A DNA stretch of 7,995 bases from Bacteroidota bacterium (GCA_008501835.1 QQUB01000082.1:1-7995), one strand, 5' to 3'; shown: positions 1 through 6,450, numbered from the stretch's first letter. Notes: a model not told the origin generated them from the sequence alone. Numbers and translations: made by a program.

Positions 1-421
1 TAACTTCCAGCATTGTTTCCTTAACGTTATTCGTGGAGTTTTTGTCGAAATGGAAATATGTTTCTGTTCTGATCGTATAGTCTCCATGTATGGTTGGAGT
101 CCATGTTTCAGGAAAAGAATTAAAGACCTTGGGTTGTTCAGGTGTTAACTCGAAAATAGGATGGTGGTACTCAAAAATAATTTCGTCCTCCTTAAGGACC
201 TGAAAAACTACCAGACCATCGTACATGGTAAATTCACCTTCGTTTATTAAGGTTGCTGAAAAGTCCATCTCCTGGTAAACCAATACCGGAGATTTAGAGG
301 GGGTCATTTCGAGAATTGCAGCATCTTGGGCAGTTAATGCAAGGGAAAGAACTTCAAAGATCATCAAGGCGATGAATACTTTTTCCTTCAAAGTCGAAGT
401 GTGAGATTGTGATTTTTTCAT
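1..421 (-). CDS. Secreted protein with Ig-like/CARDB-like domain, partial (C-terminus outside window)
   Basis: An open frame starts at ATG 421 and runs without a stop through the window edge, giving 140 residues. Residues 1-31 form a signal peptide: KK near the start, a hydrophobic core at about 15-30 (VFIALMIFEVLSLALTA), and a likely cut after A31 before QD. What follows reads as a beta-sandwich. ILEMTPSKSPVLVYQEMDF, ATLINEGEF, and alternating hydrophobic strands ending in TIHGDYTIRTETYF resemble CARDB or similar Ig-like domains of Bacteroidota surface proteins. A type IX secretion tag would be at the C-terminus and cannot be seen. The gene lies 233 bases downstream of comEC on the same strand. 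No convincing promoter was found; a dyad at 567-588 lies upstream. The coding call is firm and the domain type is inferred from strand pattern only. Confidence 0.75.
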   Translation of the reverse strand, partial: MKKSQSHTSTLKEKVFIALMIFEVLSLALTAQDAAILEMTPSKSPVLVYQEMDFSATLINEGEFTMYDGLVVFQVLKEDEIIFEYHHPIFELTPEQPKVFNSFPETWTPTIHGDYTIRTETYFHFDKNSTNNVKETMLEV

Positions 422-566
422 AACAACAAATTTGGACAGGGCCTATTGATCGCTTGTTGTCAATTGAGTGATTGGCAATTAAGAGAGTAGTAATGTATTT
501 CAGAATGGGCCAGGTTGAAAGGGGTAAAGTCCGGAAGGGTGTTACAGGCAAAACAGTAGAGAGTAT

Positions 567-588
567 TTACCATTGAGACTGATGGTAA
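567..588. other. Small inverted repeat upstream of the secreted-protein gene
   Basis: TTACCAT (567-573) and ATGGTAA (582-588) form a perfect 7-bp dyad around an 8-base loop. On the plus strand a run of seven T follows about eight bases later, but no plus-strand gene ends here. It may be an operator or chance; the rest of the 233-base spacer shows nothing recognisable. Confidence 0.25.
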
Positions 589-654
589 TTTACGCTTTTT
601 TTGGCTAAAATTCAAGGTGGTAACTATCGATGGATATTTTTTTCAGCAAAATGC

Positions 655-2739
655 TCAAAAATCAAAAGTGAATGCACCTTTTTGACTCATATCCCAGTAA
701 TCCAGATCGTTTTCCTGGCAGTATTTAATCCATTTATCCTTTAAGTAGAATCGGTTTGTTGCGTCGATGATGAGGGTAGAGAATTCAAAATGTTGATCAA
801 TTTTTTTTAGATCAAATTCAGGATTACCCGTAAACAGTAAAAAATCTACTTGGAGTTTATTGGGAGGTAAAGCTGATCGATTGTTTAAAACAAATAAGTG
901 TTTATCGTAGAATTGGAAATAATTATTTTTTACTCTAAGGTGTTCAGAGTCAACAATTAAACTGTCCGGTTGAAGGAAATGGCGAGTCGTTACAGCCCTG
1001 TATTGAAGGTGAGGTTCAGTTGTATATTTGATCTCCGGGCTTCCGGGAATTTTGGATGAAATTGTATAGGCCTCGTTACCGTCCAGAAGGTCAATGCTCG
1101 AAACTTTTTTATGTCGATAAATGGTGATGTTTTTTTGATGTAACTTTTTCCAGTTATGGTAAATGTTTCCCAGGGATAGAAGCAGCAAAAAGACAGCCAT
1201 TGTAATGAAGCCTCTGGCCTTTCTTTGTTCAATGATATACACCAGGCAACCAATGCTGCCGAAAATGAGCACCAATCCGGTAGGTCCGATCCATGTTTTT
1301 GTCAAAATGGCCCCTGGTAGATCCTGAAGAGAAAATATCAGGAAATTCATTAGTGAGACAGCATAATGTAAAATTTTGCCGATGATAGACCCTAACAAGG
1401 GAATCTTGTCAACCACGAAAAGCAGCAAACCGAGGGGTAAGATCAAAGCAGCTGCAGGAATGACAATCATTCCGGACAACCAAAAGTATAGGGGAAGTTT
1501 ATGAAAATAATACAAACTCAATGGAAAGGTGCTCAATTGAGCGGAGCAGGAAACCGCCGTTAAATTCCATAGGTAATCTGTTAATTTGTTTTTGAAGTAC
1601 AGCAATCTATAAATCAAGGGTTGAAAATAAACGATGCCCGACACTGCCAGATAGGATAATTGAAATCCCGGGGCAAAAATTAAAAATGGGTTGACCAATA
1701 ACAGACAAAAAGCTGAAGCGGCAAGGGTGTTGTAAATATTGGCCTGCCGGTTCAGGGCTTTACCAAAGGCAACGAAGCTAAACATAGTTGCTGATCTGAG
1801 TACGGAAGGTGCGGCTCCCGTAATAAGAGCGAATAACCACAGACTGCCAATGAGAATAGTAGTTTTTAATATCAGCCAGGTTGAATTTCGAAGGGGGACT
1901 TTGTTGAGGAGTATCCATACGATAAGGTAAATGAATCCTGTATGTAACCCGGAAACAGCAAGGACGTGCATGGCTCCCGTGTTTGAATAGGCAGTTTTTG
2001 TTTCTTGACTGAGATCGGGTTTAAAGCCGAGGATCAATGCTGAGGCAACGGCTCTTTCCCTTTCCGTTGGAAGGTGTTTTTGGAGGATTTTCAAACATCT
2101 GTTTTGAATATTTTGTGAAAGTCTTATTAAGGAGAACGGTGTGCTATGATTGATCTTGTGCCAGTTCTCTGTTTTGATATAAGCAGTGAAGTGAATGTTC
2201 CTGGTATGCAGGAAACGTGCATAATCGAATGCTTTGGGGTTCAGGGCTTCAGAGGGAGGGGAAATATATGCTTTGCACATGAGCGTATCACCAATGCTTG
2301 GTTTTTGATGGGTGCTGTCTATGGGTAAATAAGCTAGCAATTGTCCTTTTACAGGCCATAGGCTGTCCGCCCCAAGGCTGGAAATCTGCAGTATTACCTG
2401 GTAGTTTTTTCCTTTTGGGATGATGTTTTTTACGGTGCCTGCAAATTGGCATTGCTGCCCAACATATTCGCCGAAGTGAGCGGGTTGGTTGTTTTCCTGG
2501 TGGAAATAATGCAGGCAAATGCCCAGGCTAATGAGAAAGAAATTGGAAGCTGCGCCAAAGATCCAACGGTTTTTCCTTTTGAACCGCACCTCGGCGAGTA
2601 TTAATATTGCTAAAAGGGTCATGGTTAATTCCAATCCCAGGAAAGATATTCCAGGAGTGATTTGAATAAATTCCTGCAATACAATGCCTGCCACAAGCGG
2701 AATCAAAAGTCTGACAAAAGGGATGGGTCTCCAGTTCAT
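655..2739 (-). CDS. comEC: ComEC/Rec2-family DNA-uptake channel protein
   Basis: Inner-membrane channel of natural transformation that carries single-stranded DNA into the cytoplasm. I start it at ATG 2739 (694 residues, MNWRPIPFVRLLIPL). The in-frame GTG at 2787 lies inside a 46-bp repeat and would only add a non-conserved tail. Order: N-terminal helices at about 8-85; a soluble OB-like DUF4131 region at about 90-215 (CQFAGTVKNIIPKGKNYQV, GDTLMCKAYI); then the multi-helix Competence domain at about 225-520, with MHVLAVSGLHTG at 257-268, GAAPSVLRSATMF, and GFQLSYLAVSG at 358-368. These are hallmark ComEC motifs. The last ~150 residues occupy the place of the metallo-beta-lactamase domain but show no HxHxDH motif, so this part is probably not a metal-dependent nuclease. 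The length fits Bacteroidota ComEC. It stands alone, without comEA or pilus genes nearby, and no clear terminator follows. Confidence 0.93.
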   Translation of the reverse strand: MNWRPIPFVRLLIPLVAGIVLQEFIQITPGISFLGLELTMTLLAILILAEVRFKRKNRWIFGAASNFFLISLGICLHYFHQENNQPAHFGEYVGQQCQFAGTVKNIIPKGKNYQVILQISSLGADSLWPVKGQLLAYLPIDSTHQKPSIGDTLMCKAYISPPSEALNPKAFDYARFLHTRNIHFTAYIKTENWHKINHSTPFSLIRLSQNIQNRCLKILQKHLPTERERAVASALILGFKPDLSQETKTAYSNTGAMHVLAVSGLHTGFIYLIVWILLNKVPLRNSTWLILKTTILIGSLWLFALITGAAPSVLRSATMFSFVAFGKALNRQANIYNTLAASAFCLLLVNPFLIFAPGFQLSYLAVSGIVYFQPLIYRLLYFKNKLTDYLWNLTAVSCSAQLSTFPLSLYYFHKLPLYFWLSGMIVIPAAALILPLGLLLFVVDKIPLLGSIIGKILHYAVSLMNFLIFSLQDLPGAILTKTWIGPTGLVLIFGSIGCLVYIIEQRKARGFITMAVFLLLLSLGNIYHNWKKLHQKNITIYRHKKVSSIDLLDGNEAYTISSKIPGSPEIKYTTEPHLQYRAVTTRHFLQPDSLIVDSEHLRVKNNYFQFYDKHLFVLNNRSALPPNKLQVDFLLFTGNPEFDLKKIDQHFEFSTLIIDATNRFYLKDKWIKYCQENDLDYWDMSQKGAFTFDF

Positions 2740-2770
2740 TTTTTGATTTTCGGGGATTTGTAGGATTAAA

Positions 2771-2816
2771 TTAACCACAGGGGACACAGGGTAGGCACAG
2801 GGGGCACTGAGTTTTA
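2771..2816. repeat. 46-bp CACAGGG repeat, inverted copy downstream of the GxxExxY gene
   Basis: The unit runs from TTAACCACAGG to GGCACTGAGTTTTA. Its reverse complement aligns without gaps to the 46-bp unit at 3266-3311, with about 35 of 46 bases identical by hand count. It ends four bases before the GxxExxY stop codon and faces opposite to the three copies on the other side of that gene. It also covers the alternative GTG start of comEC, which argues for the later ATG. Confidence 0.75.
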
Positions 2817-2820
2817 AATA

Positions 2821-3192
2821 TTAGTTAATGACTCTTTTTATTCCGTCTTTTAACAGGCAGACGTTGAAATTGATCAAAAGGCCGATTTTACATTCACTCA
2901 ACTTAAGATAGGTTAAGGTTTGAGCTAAATGGATACTATTCAGAGCTTCAACCGATTTTATTTCTACTACAACTTTATCCGCTACTAATAAATCTATTCT
3001 ATAGCCAATTTCCAAATTAACTTCTTTGTAAATCAAGGGAATGGGTTTCTGTTTTTCAACCCATAAACCTTTTAACTTCAATTCGTAATAAAGGCTTTCC
3101 TGATATGCACTTTCCAATAATCCCGGACCTAATGCTTTATGTACAGCAATAGCACATTCAATGATGGCTGAAGTGATTTCATTTACTTGCAT
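2821..3192 (-). CDS. GxxExxY protein (PD-(D/E)XK nuclease-like, PDDEXK_3)
   Basis: A 123-residue protein, normal length for the GxxExxY family (PDDEXK_3, PF13366). The naming motif is G24-L-L-E27-S-A-Y30, after a helix with AIIECAIAVHKALGPG. The nuclease-like core follows: D67 in IGYRIDLLVADK, then V-E77-I-K79, matching the D...ExK signature, and a helix with LAQTLTYLK. The likely catalytic residues are intact. The biological role of the family is not established, and members often occur in multiple copies. No signal peptide or membrane segment is seen, so it is cytoplasmic. The ATG at 3192 is the only sensible start. It sits alone between inverted copies of a 46-bp repeat, which suggests it belongs to a repeat-bounded unit rather than an operon with comEC. 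No promoter is evident; the A/T-rich 28 bases upstream run straight into the repeats. Confidence 0.92.
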   Translation of the reverse strand: MQVNEITSAIIECAIAVHKALGPGLLESAYQESLYYELKLKGLWVEKQKPIPLIYKEVNLEIGYRIDLLVADKVVVEIKSVEALNSIHLAQTLTYLKLSECKIGLLINFNVCLLKDGIKRVIN

Positions 3193-3219
3193 TTTAAAAA
3201 TATTTTCATTTGGTTAAAA

Positions 3220-3357
3220 AAAATCCCAGTGATCTCCGTGCCTTCCCAGAGTACTCAGTGGTTAATATAACCCTGTGATCCCTGTGCCTTCTCAGTGAAC
3301 CCTGAGGTTAAAATAACTCAGTGAACTCTTACTCCTAATAGCGCTCCTTGCGGTTAA
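3220..3357. repeat. Three tandem 46-bp units ending in GGTTAA
   Basis: GGTTAA begins at 3260, 3306 and 3352, exactly 46 bases apart, with one more at 3212, 48 bases before the first. The first two units (3220-3265 and 3266-3311) share about 34 of 46 bases, with GTGATC, GTGCCTTC and CTGAGGTTAA-like blocks. The third (3312-3357) is more diverged and ends in GCGCTCCTTGCGGTTAA. They lie just upstream of the GxxExxY gene and face the copy at 2771-2816. The remaining bases to the next stop codon at 3422 show nothing else. Confidence 0.8.
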
Positions 3358-3421
3358 ACCTCACCGCCCTCCTCTATATATAAAAGCAACGAAAACCCCA
3401 AACGTGACAAAAAAAGACCAA

Positions 3422-4630
3422 CTATTTGTGAAAATTAAGCCCTATGCCCAGTTTATACTCCAAAAAAACGGGCACATCACCGGAAGTGAAGTGAAGGCGG
3501 ATGGTATTGGATAGCAAGCCGGAACGAAGCCCCGCCAACACATTAACCCCCAGTTTCTGGGAAGTCTCAAATTCATAAGGCAGGATCAGGCGGCGGGTAT
3601 CTTCCGGTAAGGGACGCAGTTCTCCGGGTACTGTATATAAGCCCGGACCGGCACCAAAGTAGAATCCTTTGGAAATGTTAATTTCGTAATTGTAGAGGTA
3701 ATAAACGGAGACAAAACTGGTTTGGTCGGTTGCATTGGTTACGAGCAGGTCGGTACCGTCGATGTAGGTTACGGTACCTTTATCATAACCTGAATATCGG
3801 GTAATGAATGCAGCCCCAAATCCCAGGAAATGTTCCTTTTTGAGCCTGAATTGCAGATCGGCACCAAAAAACAATGAACTTGAATTCTTTTCAGAGTTAA
3901 GGGAGGCTAATAGCCCTGTATTAAATTCTATCCGGAATATCAGTTTCTCAAATCTCTGTTCCACAAATTCCGGTTTGTAAAACCTCACTTCCTTCTCACT
4001 TCTTTCCGTAAGTCCGAAATTGACAGCAGTTCCCAGATAAAGCATTGGGCGTAACCCTTCCTGATTATTGTGATGATATTCAAAATAAAAACGCATCCGG
4101 TCAACCTTATGCCCCATTCGCAGCATCCATCCGTAAAAAACGGGAGGATTTACCAGGTAGATGTCCGTAGGAAGAGTAGCATTAAAAACCTTGAGTTTGT
4201 AACTGCGGAATCTGTTCAGACAAAATCCAACGCCCAGAACGGGCTTGAAATATTCAAAGTTGATATGGACATCTCCCATGAGTTGCAGGGACTCAAAATA
4301 TTTCAAGCGATTAAGGTCATCAGGAGTATCGGGTGCAAGGGTCGAGAAAACGGTCCTGTCGTGAGGGAATAAGGAAGTTCGGGGGTTATCAATCCCAAAA
4401 CCTGCAACAGATTTTTGGTATCTCATCGCAAAATCAACAATTCCTTTTTGAGTCTTGAGTTCAGCGGTAAGTGGAAGTGAGGCACCAAGCCATTCATTAG
4501 AAGAAGCAAAAGCACCTGCACCAATTTCAAGCTGTATCCTGCTGAATCGTTGCTGAGCATTCACCAGGTTGAGGCTTGATAATAAACAAAGGAAAATCCA
4601 TAAAAAAAGAAGCAGGCGTGTCATTTGCAT
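3422..4630 (-). CDS. Secreted protein, probable outer-membrane beta-barrel, function unknown
   Basis: A 402-residue protein from ATG 4630. The frame extends to a TTG at 4639, and another ATG lies at 4624. An N-terminal signal peptide is clear: MTRLLLFLWIFLCLLSS, ending LVNA before QQRF. The cysteine in it is preceded by FL rather than a small residue, so this is not a convincing lipobox. The mature part is rich in alternating aromatic and hydrophobic strands separated by polar turns, such as QLEIGAGAFASSNEW, VDFAMRYQKSVAGFG, RFYFEYHH, KLIFRIEFNTGLLASL, LFFGADLQFRLKKEHFLGFGAAF, and a terminal LEYKLGIGLNFHK. This is the pattern of an outer-membrane barrel, with two halves of similar layout. I recognise no specific family and infer no substrate. 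It appears monocistronic, with a possible promoter just upstream and no clear terminator. Confidence 0.82.
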   Translation of the reverse strand: MQMTRLLLFLWIFLCLLSSLNLVNAQQRFSRIQLEIGAGAFASSNEWLGASLPLTAELKTQKGIVDFAMRYQKSVAGFGIDNPRTSLFPHDRTVFSTLAPDTPDDLNRLKYFESLQLMGDVHINFEYFKPVLGVGFCLNRFRSYKLKVFNATLPTDIYLVNPPVFYGWMLRMGHKVDRMRFYFEYHHNNQEGLRPMLYLGTAVNFGLTERSEKEVRFYKPEFVEQRFEKLIFRIEFNTGLLASLNSEKNSSSLFFGADLQFRLKKEHFLGFGAAFITRYSGYDKGTVTYIDGTDLLVTNATDQTSFVSVYYLYNYEINISKGFYFGAGPGLYTVPGELRPLPEDTRRLILPYEFETSQKLGVNVLAGLRSGLLSNTIRLHFTSGDVPVFLEYKLGIGLNFHK

Positions 4631-4659
4631 ATTTCTCAATTTGTATCGGTGAATTCTCT

Positions 4660-4686
4660 ACCATACCCTTTTGCTACAATTGTCAA
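4660..4686 (-). promoter_or_regulatory. Possible promoter of the outer-membrane protein gene
   Basis: On the minus strand TTGACA (4686-4681) is followed after 15 bases by TATGGT (4665-4660), placing a start point about 25 bases before the ATG at 4630. The spacing is short and the -10 is imperfect, and it is not the TAnnTTTG form usual in Bacteroidota, so this is tentative. A small dyad (CTTTTG/CAAAAAG within ACCAT/ATGGT) overlaps it. Confidence 0.3.
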
Positions 4687-4697
4687 AAAGCATGGTT

Positions 4698-4774
4698 TGT
4701 TCTCGCAGATAACGCAGAATATGAGGCGAATTTTCAAAGATGATCTGCGAAAATCAGCGAAATTAGCGTGAAAC
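4698..4774. repeat. Degenerate CTGCG/GCGAAAATC repeat in inverted arrangement
   Basis: The left half has CGCAGATAACGCAG and GGCGAATTTTC. The right half has GATCTGCGAAAATCAGCG and AAATTAGCGTGAAAC. The same short word recurs roughly every 11 bases and the two halves point toward each other. A further exact 10-bp inverted repeat, ATTCTCTACC (4653-4662) and GGTAGAGAAT (4786-4795), brackets the tract. It lies immediately upstream of the candidate promoter of the outer-membrane protein gene. Confidence 0.6.
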
Positions 4775-4795
4775 TAAAAATGTTCGGTAGAGAAT

Positions 4796-5039
4796 CGGTG
4801 AAATATACGAATTTGAATTACAAATGTTGGCTGGCGATTTAATTTTTAATGGATTTCTCACAAAAACCTTTTTTCAAGAATGCAACTCATGAATTTGATG
4901 GGAAGTTTCACAATTTAGAACTTCGCGGAAATCCTGATATATAATTCCAATAAAGGTGTTTAGAGCATATTTTAATCCTTTTAATTTGAAGTATAAGGAC
5001 AGAACAGCCTTTAATCAATATTCCTTTATGCAATTAGTT
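4796..5039. other. A/T-rich spacer without a supported gene
   Basis: No gene can be supported here. On the plus strand there is a 31-codon frame starting ATG 4849 (MDFSQKPFFKNATHEF...), and in another frame 53 codons free of stops from 4938 to 5096. The second runs through the CACAGGG repeat, so it is unlikely to be real. A decayed gene fragment is possible but unproven. Confidence 0.3.
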
Positions 5040-5085
5040 CTAACCACAGGGCACTCTAAGAAGTCACAGGGGACACTGAGAATAT
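5040..5085. repeat. Solo copy of the 46-bp CACAGGG repeat
   Basis: It contains CTAACCACAGGGCAC and CACAGGGGACACTGAG, aligns over 46 bases without gaps to the copy at 2771-2816, and has the same orientation. It lies about 1.7 kb from the GxxExxY gene with no such gene beside it. Confidence 0.65.
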
Positions 5086-5206
5086 TCTCTCGCCTTTAAC
5101 GCTTGGAACCCCTTGAACGAATTGAACAAGTTGAAACTAACTCTGTCCAGATACTAAGTCACCAAAAAAATCAATAATAATTCGTGTATTAGTTGCTAAA
5201 TCCTCA

Positions 5207-5248
5207 AAACAAAAGACCCGGAAATTGCCACTATCGGCAAAATCCGGG
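5207..5248 (-). terminator. Intrinsic terminator downstream of hsp20
   Basis: CCCGGA (5217-5222) pairs with TCCGGG (5243-5248), and TTGCC (5225-5229) with GGCAA (5236-5240). The two stems are separated by a symmetric AA/AA internal loop and closed by a six-base loop. On the minus strand the stem is followed by TCTTTTGTTTT. It lies 173 bases after the hsp20 stop codon, beyond the GTTGCTGG inverted repeat, and is the only terminator-like structure on that side. Confidence 0.7.
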
Positions 5249-5300
5249 ATCGTTTAATGTTGTATCCAAAAAAATGATGAAAACCTGAAAACTATGTTTT

Positions 5301-5417
5301 AGTTGCTGGTTACAAGTTGCTGATTACTGGTTTATCTCGATATTAAACACCTGAACTAATAAACGGAATATCCACTGAGATAAATAACCAGCAACCAGAA
5401 ACAAGTAACCAGCAACT
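5301..5417. repeat. Imperfect long inverted repeat built from GTTGCTGGTTAC words
   Basis: The left arm 5301-5338 contains AGTTGCTGGTTAC, GTTGCTGATTACTGG and TTTATCTC. The right arm 5377-5417 contains GAGATAAA, AACCAGCAACCAG and GTAACCAGCAACT. The outer 13 bases and inner 8 bases match exactly as reverse complements. Each arm also holds two direct repeats of the same word. It lies between the hsp20 stop codon and its terminator, so it would fold in the 3' untranslated region. A related word, CCAGCAACTTG, appears at 6738-6748. Confidence 0.7.
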
Positions 5418-5421
5418 GGTT

Positions 5422-5880
5422 CTAATTCACCAAAATATCCTGTCTGGATGATTCAGCTCCTTCCACTTTAGGCATAGTTACCTGCAATACTCCATTTTCG
5501 TATTTGGCGCTGATATTCTCAGCATCAACTTTTTCGTTGAGCAGGAAGCTGCGCTCGAAGGAACGATTGTAATATTCTTTATGCAACCAGTTTTCCGCCT
5601 CATCAGGAACCAGTTCCGGTTCTTTATAAGAGATATTCAGCAGATCATCAGTTACCTGAATTTTAAAGTCTGCTTTTGATCGTCCTGGTGCGAATAAGTA
5701 CAGCTCGTAGCTGGCATCCAGTTCTTCAATATTTACGGGTGCACTGAACATTCCTCTCCAAAAACCGTGGGAATAACCTTTGTGTGCATGACCGCCACCG
5801 CAGCCGTGAAATGATTTGTGGTGTGAGCTATATTTGCTCCATGGCCCTCTGTGGGCACGCGAATGATTTCTGTAATACAT
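5422..5880 (-). CDS. Small heat-shock protein, Hsp20/alpha-crystallin family
   Basis: A 152-residue ATP-independent holdase chaperone of the cytoplasm. The alpha-crystallin domain spans about residues 48-142, starting at PVNIEELDASYELYLFAPG, with the EYYNRSFERSFLL strand in the middle and the signature AKYENGVLQVTMPK at 125-138. A short C-terminal tail contains I149-L-V151, a variant of the I-x-I/V anchor used for oligomer assembly. The N-terminus is unusual: residues 1-43 hold eight histidines (6, 10, 20, 21, 25, 31, 33, 38), a cysteine and a CGGG stretch, instead of the usual hydrophobic arm, which raises the possibility of metal binding. ATG 5880 is used. The gene follows the 98-residue membrane protein by 146 bases containing a long hairpin, and may be read from the same sigma-dependent promoter. 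Hsp20 is certain; the regulation is inferred. Confidence 0.95.
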   Translation of the reverse strand: MYYRNHSRAHRGPWSKYSSHHKSFHGCGGGHAHKGYSHGFWRGMFSAPVNIEELDASYELYLFAPGRSKADFKIQVTDDLLNISYKEPELVPDEAENWLHKEYYNRSFERSFLLNEKVDAENISAKYENGVLQVTMPKVEGAESSRQDILVN

Positions 5881-5925
5881 GTGTTTGTTGTTTTAGTAAT
5901 GTTGAATTAATAAATCGGGAAGTGT

Positions 5926-6021
5926 TTGCTAAGCTTAGAGGGAGTTTCCGAAAAGGATAAACATTGACTGTTCTCCAACCCGACATGAATCGGAACCCCC
6001 TCTCTCAAAATGCTTAGGCAA
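5926..6021 (-). promoter_or_regulatory. Long hairpin in the hsp20 leader
   Basis: On the minus strand AGAGGGGGTTCCG pairs with CGGAAACTCCCTCT (13 bp, one G-U, one bulged A) around a 40-base loop. Further out TTGC-C-TAAGC pairs with GCTTAGCAA (9 bp, one bulge). The structure begins five bases after the stop codon of the 98-residue gene and ends 45 bases before the hsp20 ATG. No U tract follows on the minus strand, so it looks more like a leader or mRNA-processing structure than a terminator. On the plus strand ATATTTTT follows, but no plus-strand gene is present. Confidence 0.55.
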
Positions 6022-6026
6022 TATTT

Positions 6027-6323
6027 TTACAGAACTTCAATGGTCCTGTGTGATACGTAAAGTTCACTGCGTGAATTTGCGTAAGGATCAATGGGTGTTG
6101 CATCAAAATATCTGCGATTTCTTCCCATTCTTTCACCGGGATACATATATCCGCGGTCGTGATTCATCCCTGCCGTCATGATCAGTCTGAACAAGCCCTT
6201 GGTAACGAAGGCCACCAGAGCCAATCCTGCCAGACCAATCAAAACCATGAATAATAATTTTGCGGCAAAGGAAAAGATTACCAGGCCCAATAAGAGGGCA
6301 ATGAAAAATCTAACGGGTCTCAT
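6027..6323 (-). CDS. Small membrane protein, function unknown
   Basis: A 98-residue protein with a strongly hydrophobic N-terminal half. Two membrane segments are likely, at about 5-21 (RFFIALLLGLVIFSFAA) and 23-40, separated only by K22 and followed by K42 and R46. They probably form a tight hairpin with the polar tail in the cytoplasm. The tail (51-98) is charged and aromatic, with HDRGYMYPGERMGRNRRYF and a final SHRTIEVL. I do not recognise the family. It is preceded by a motif shared with the sigma factor gene and followed by hsp20, so I infer a role in envelope or protein-folding stress. ATG 6323 leaves an untranslated leader of about 70 bases carrying a CCAATCA/TGATTGG hairpin at 6349-6377. 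The composition and start look genuine. Confidence 0.75.
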   Translation of the reverse strand: MRPVRFFIALLLGLVIFSFAAKLLFMVLIGLAGLALVAFVTKGLFRLIMTAGMNHDRGYMYPGERMGRNRRYFDATPIDPYANSRSELYVSHRTIEVL

Positions 6324-6381
6324 TGTTGTAATTTTTAAGGTGATTTCGCCAATCAGCCTTTTCAGCTTTTTGATTGGTTAA

Positions 6382-6396
6382 GTAAGAATGTCTTAC
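6382..6396. promoter_or_regulatory. Perfect dyad GTAAGA-N3-TCTTAC
   Basis: A 6-bp perfect inverted repeat with three central bases lies just downstream of the proposed -10 of the 98-residue gene, at the expected transcription start. Its position suits an operator, but no regulator other than the sigma factor is visible in the window. Confidence 0.35.
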
Positions 6397-6400
6397 AATG

Positions 6401-6450
6401 ATGAAGACGGATGATGAAGAATTTTACTTTAAATTTTTTGAATTTTTTTG
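6401..6450 (-). promoter_or_regulatory. Candidate ECF sigma-dependent promoter of the 98-residue membrane protein gene
   Basis: On the coding strand an A tract and AAATTTAAAGTAA (in 6424-6450) is followed after 14 bases by CGTCTTCAT (6409-6401). The same two blocks with the same gap occur upstream of the sigma factor gene. CGTC is the usual core of ECF -10 elements. The start point would be near 6394, about 70 bases before the ATG. Confidence 0.6.

Noticed and set aside
354..551. 65-codon minus-strand open frame overlapping the start of the secreted-protein gene.
   Set aside because: It runs out of frame with the secreted protein, whose signal peptide and strand pattern clearly mark the real frame.
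3220..3357. Possible CRISPR array because of the regular 46-base spacing.
   Set aside because: Similarity extends across whole units rather than repeat plus unique spacer, the copies are diverged, there are only three, and no cas gene is present.
4070..4372. 100-codon plus-strand frame inside the outer-membrane protein gene.
   Set aside because: It is antisense to a long gene with a signal peptide and consistent barrel pattern; a shadow frame.
4570..4630. Lipoprotein signal at the cysteine in the barrel protein's leader.
   Set aside because: The residue before the cysteine is Leu, not Gly/Ala/Ser, and a normal signal-peptidase I site (VNA before QQ) follows.
4849..5099. Plus-strand coding-like stretches: 31 codons from ATG 4849 and, one frame off, 53 stop-free codons from 4938, together suggesting a frameshifted small gene.
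   Set aside because: The second frame runs through the 46-bp repeat, the composition is that of A/T-rich spacer, and I recognise no protein family. A decayed fragment cannot be excluded.
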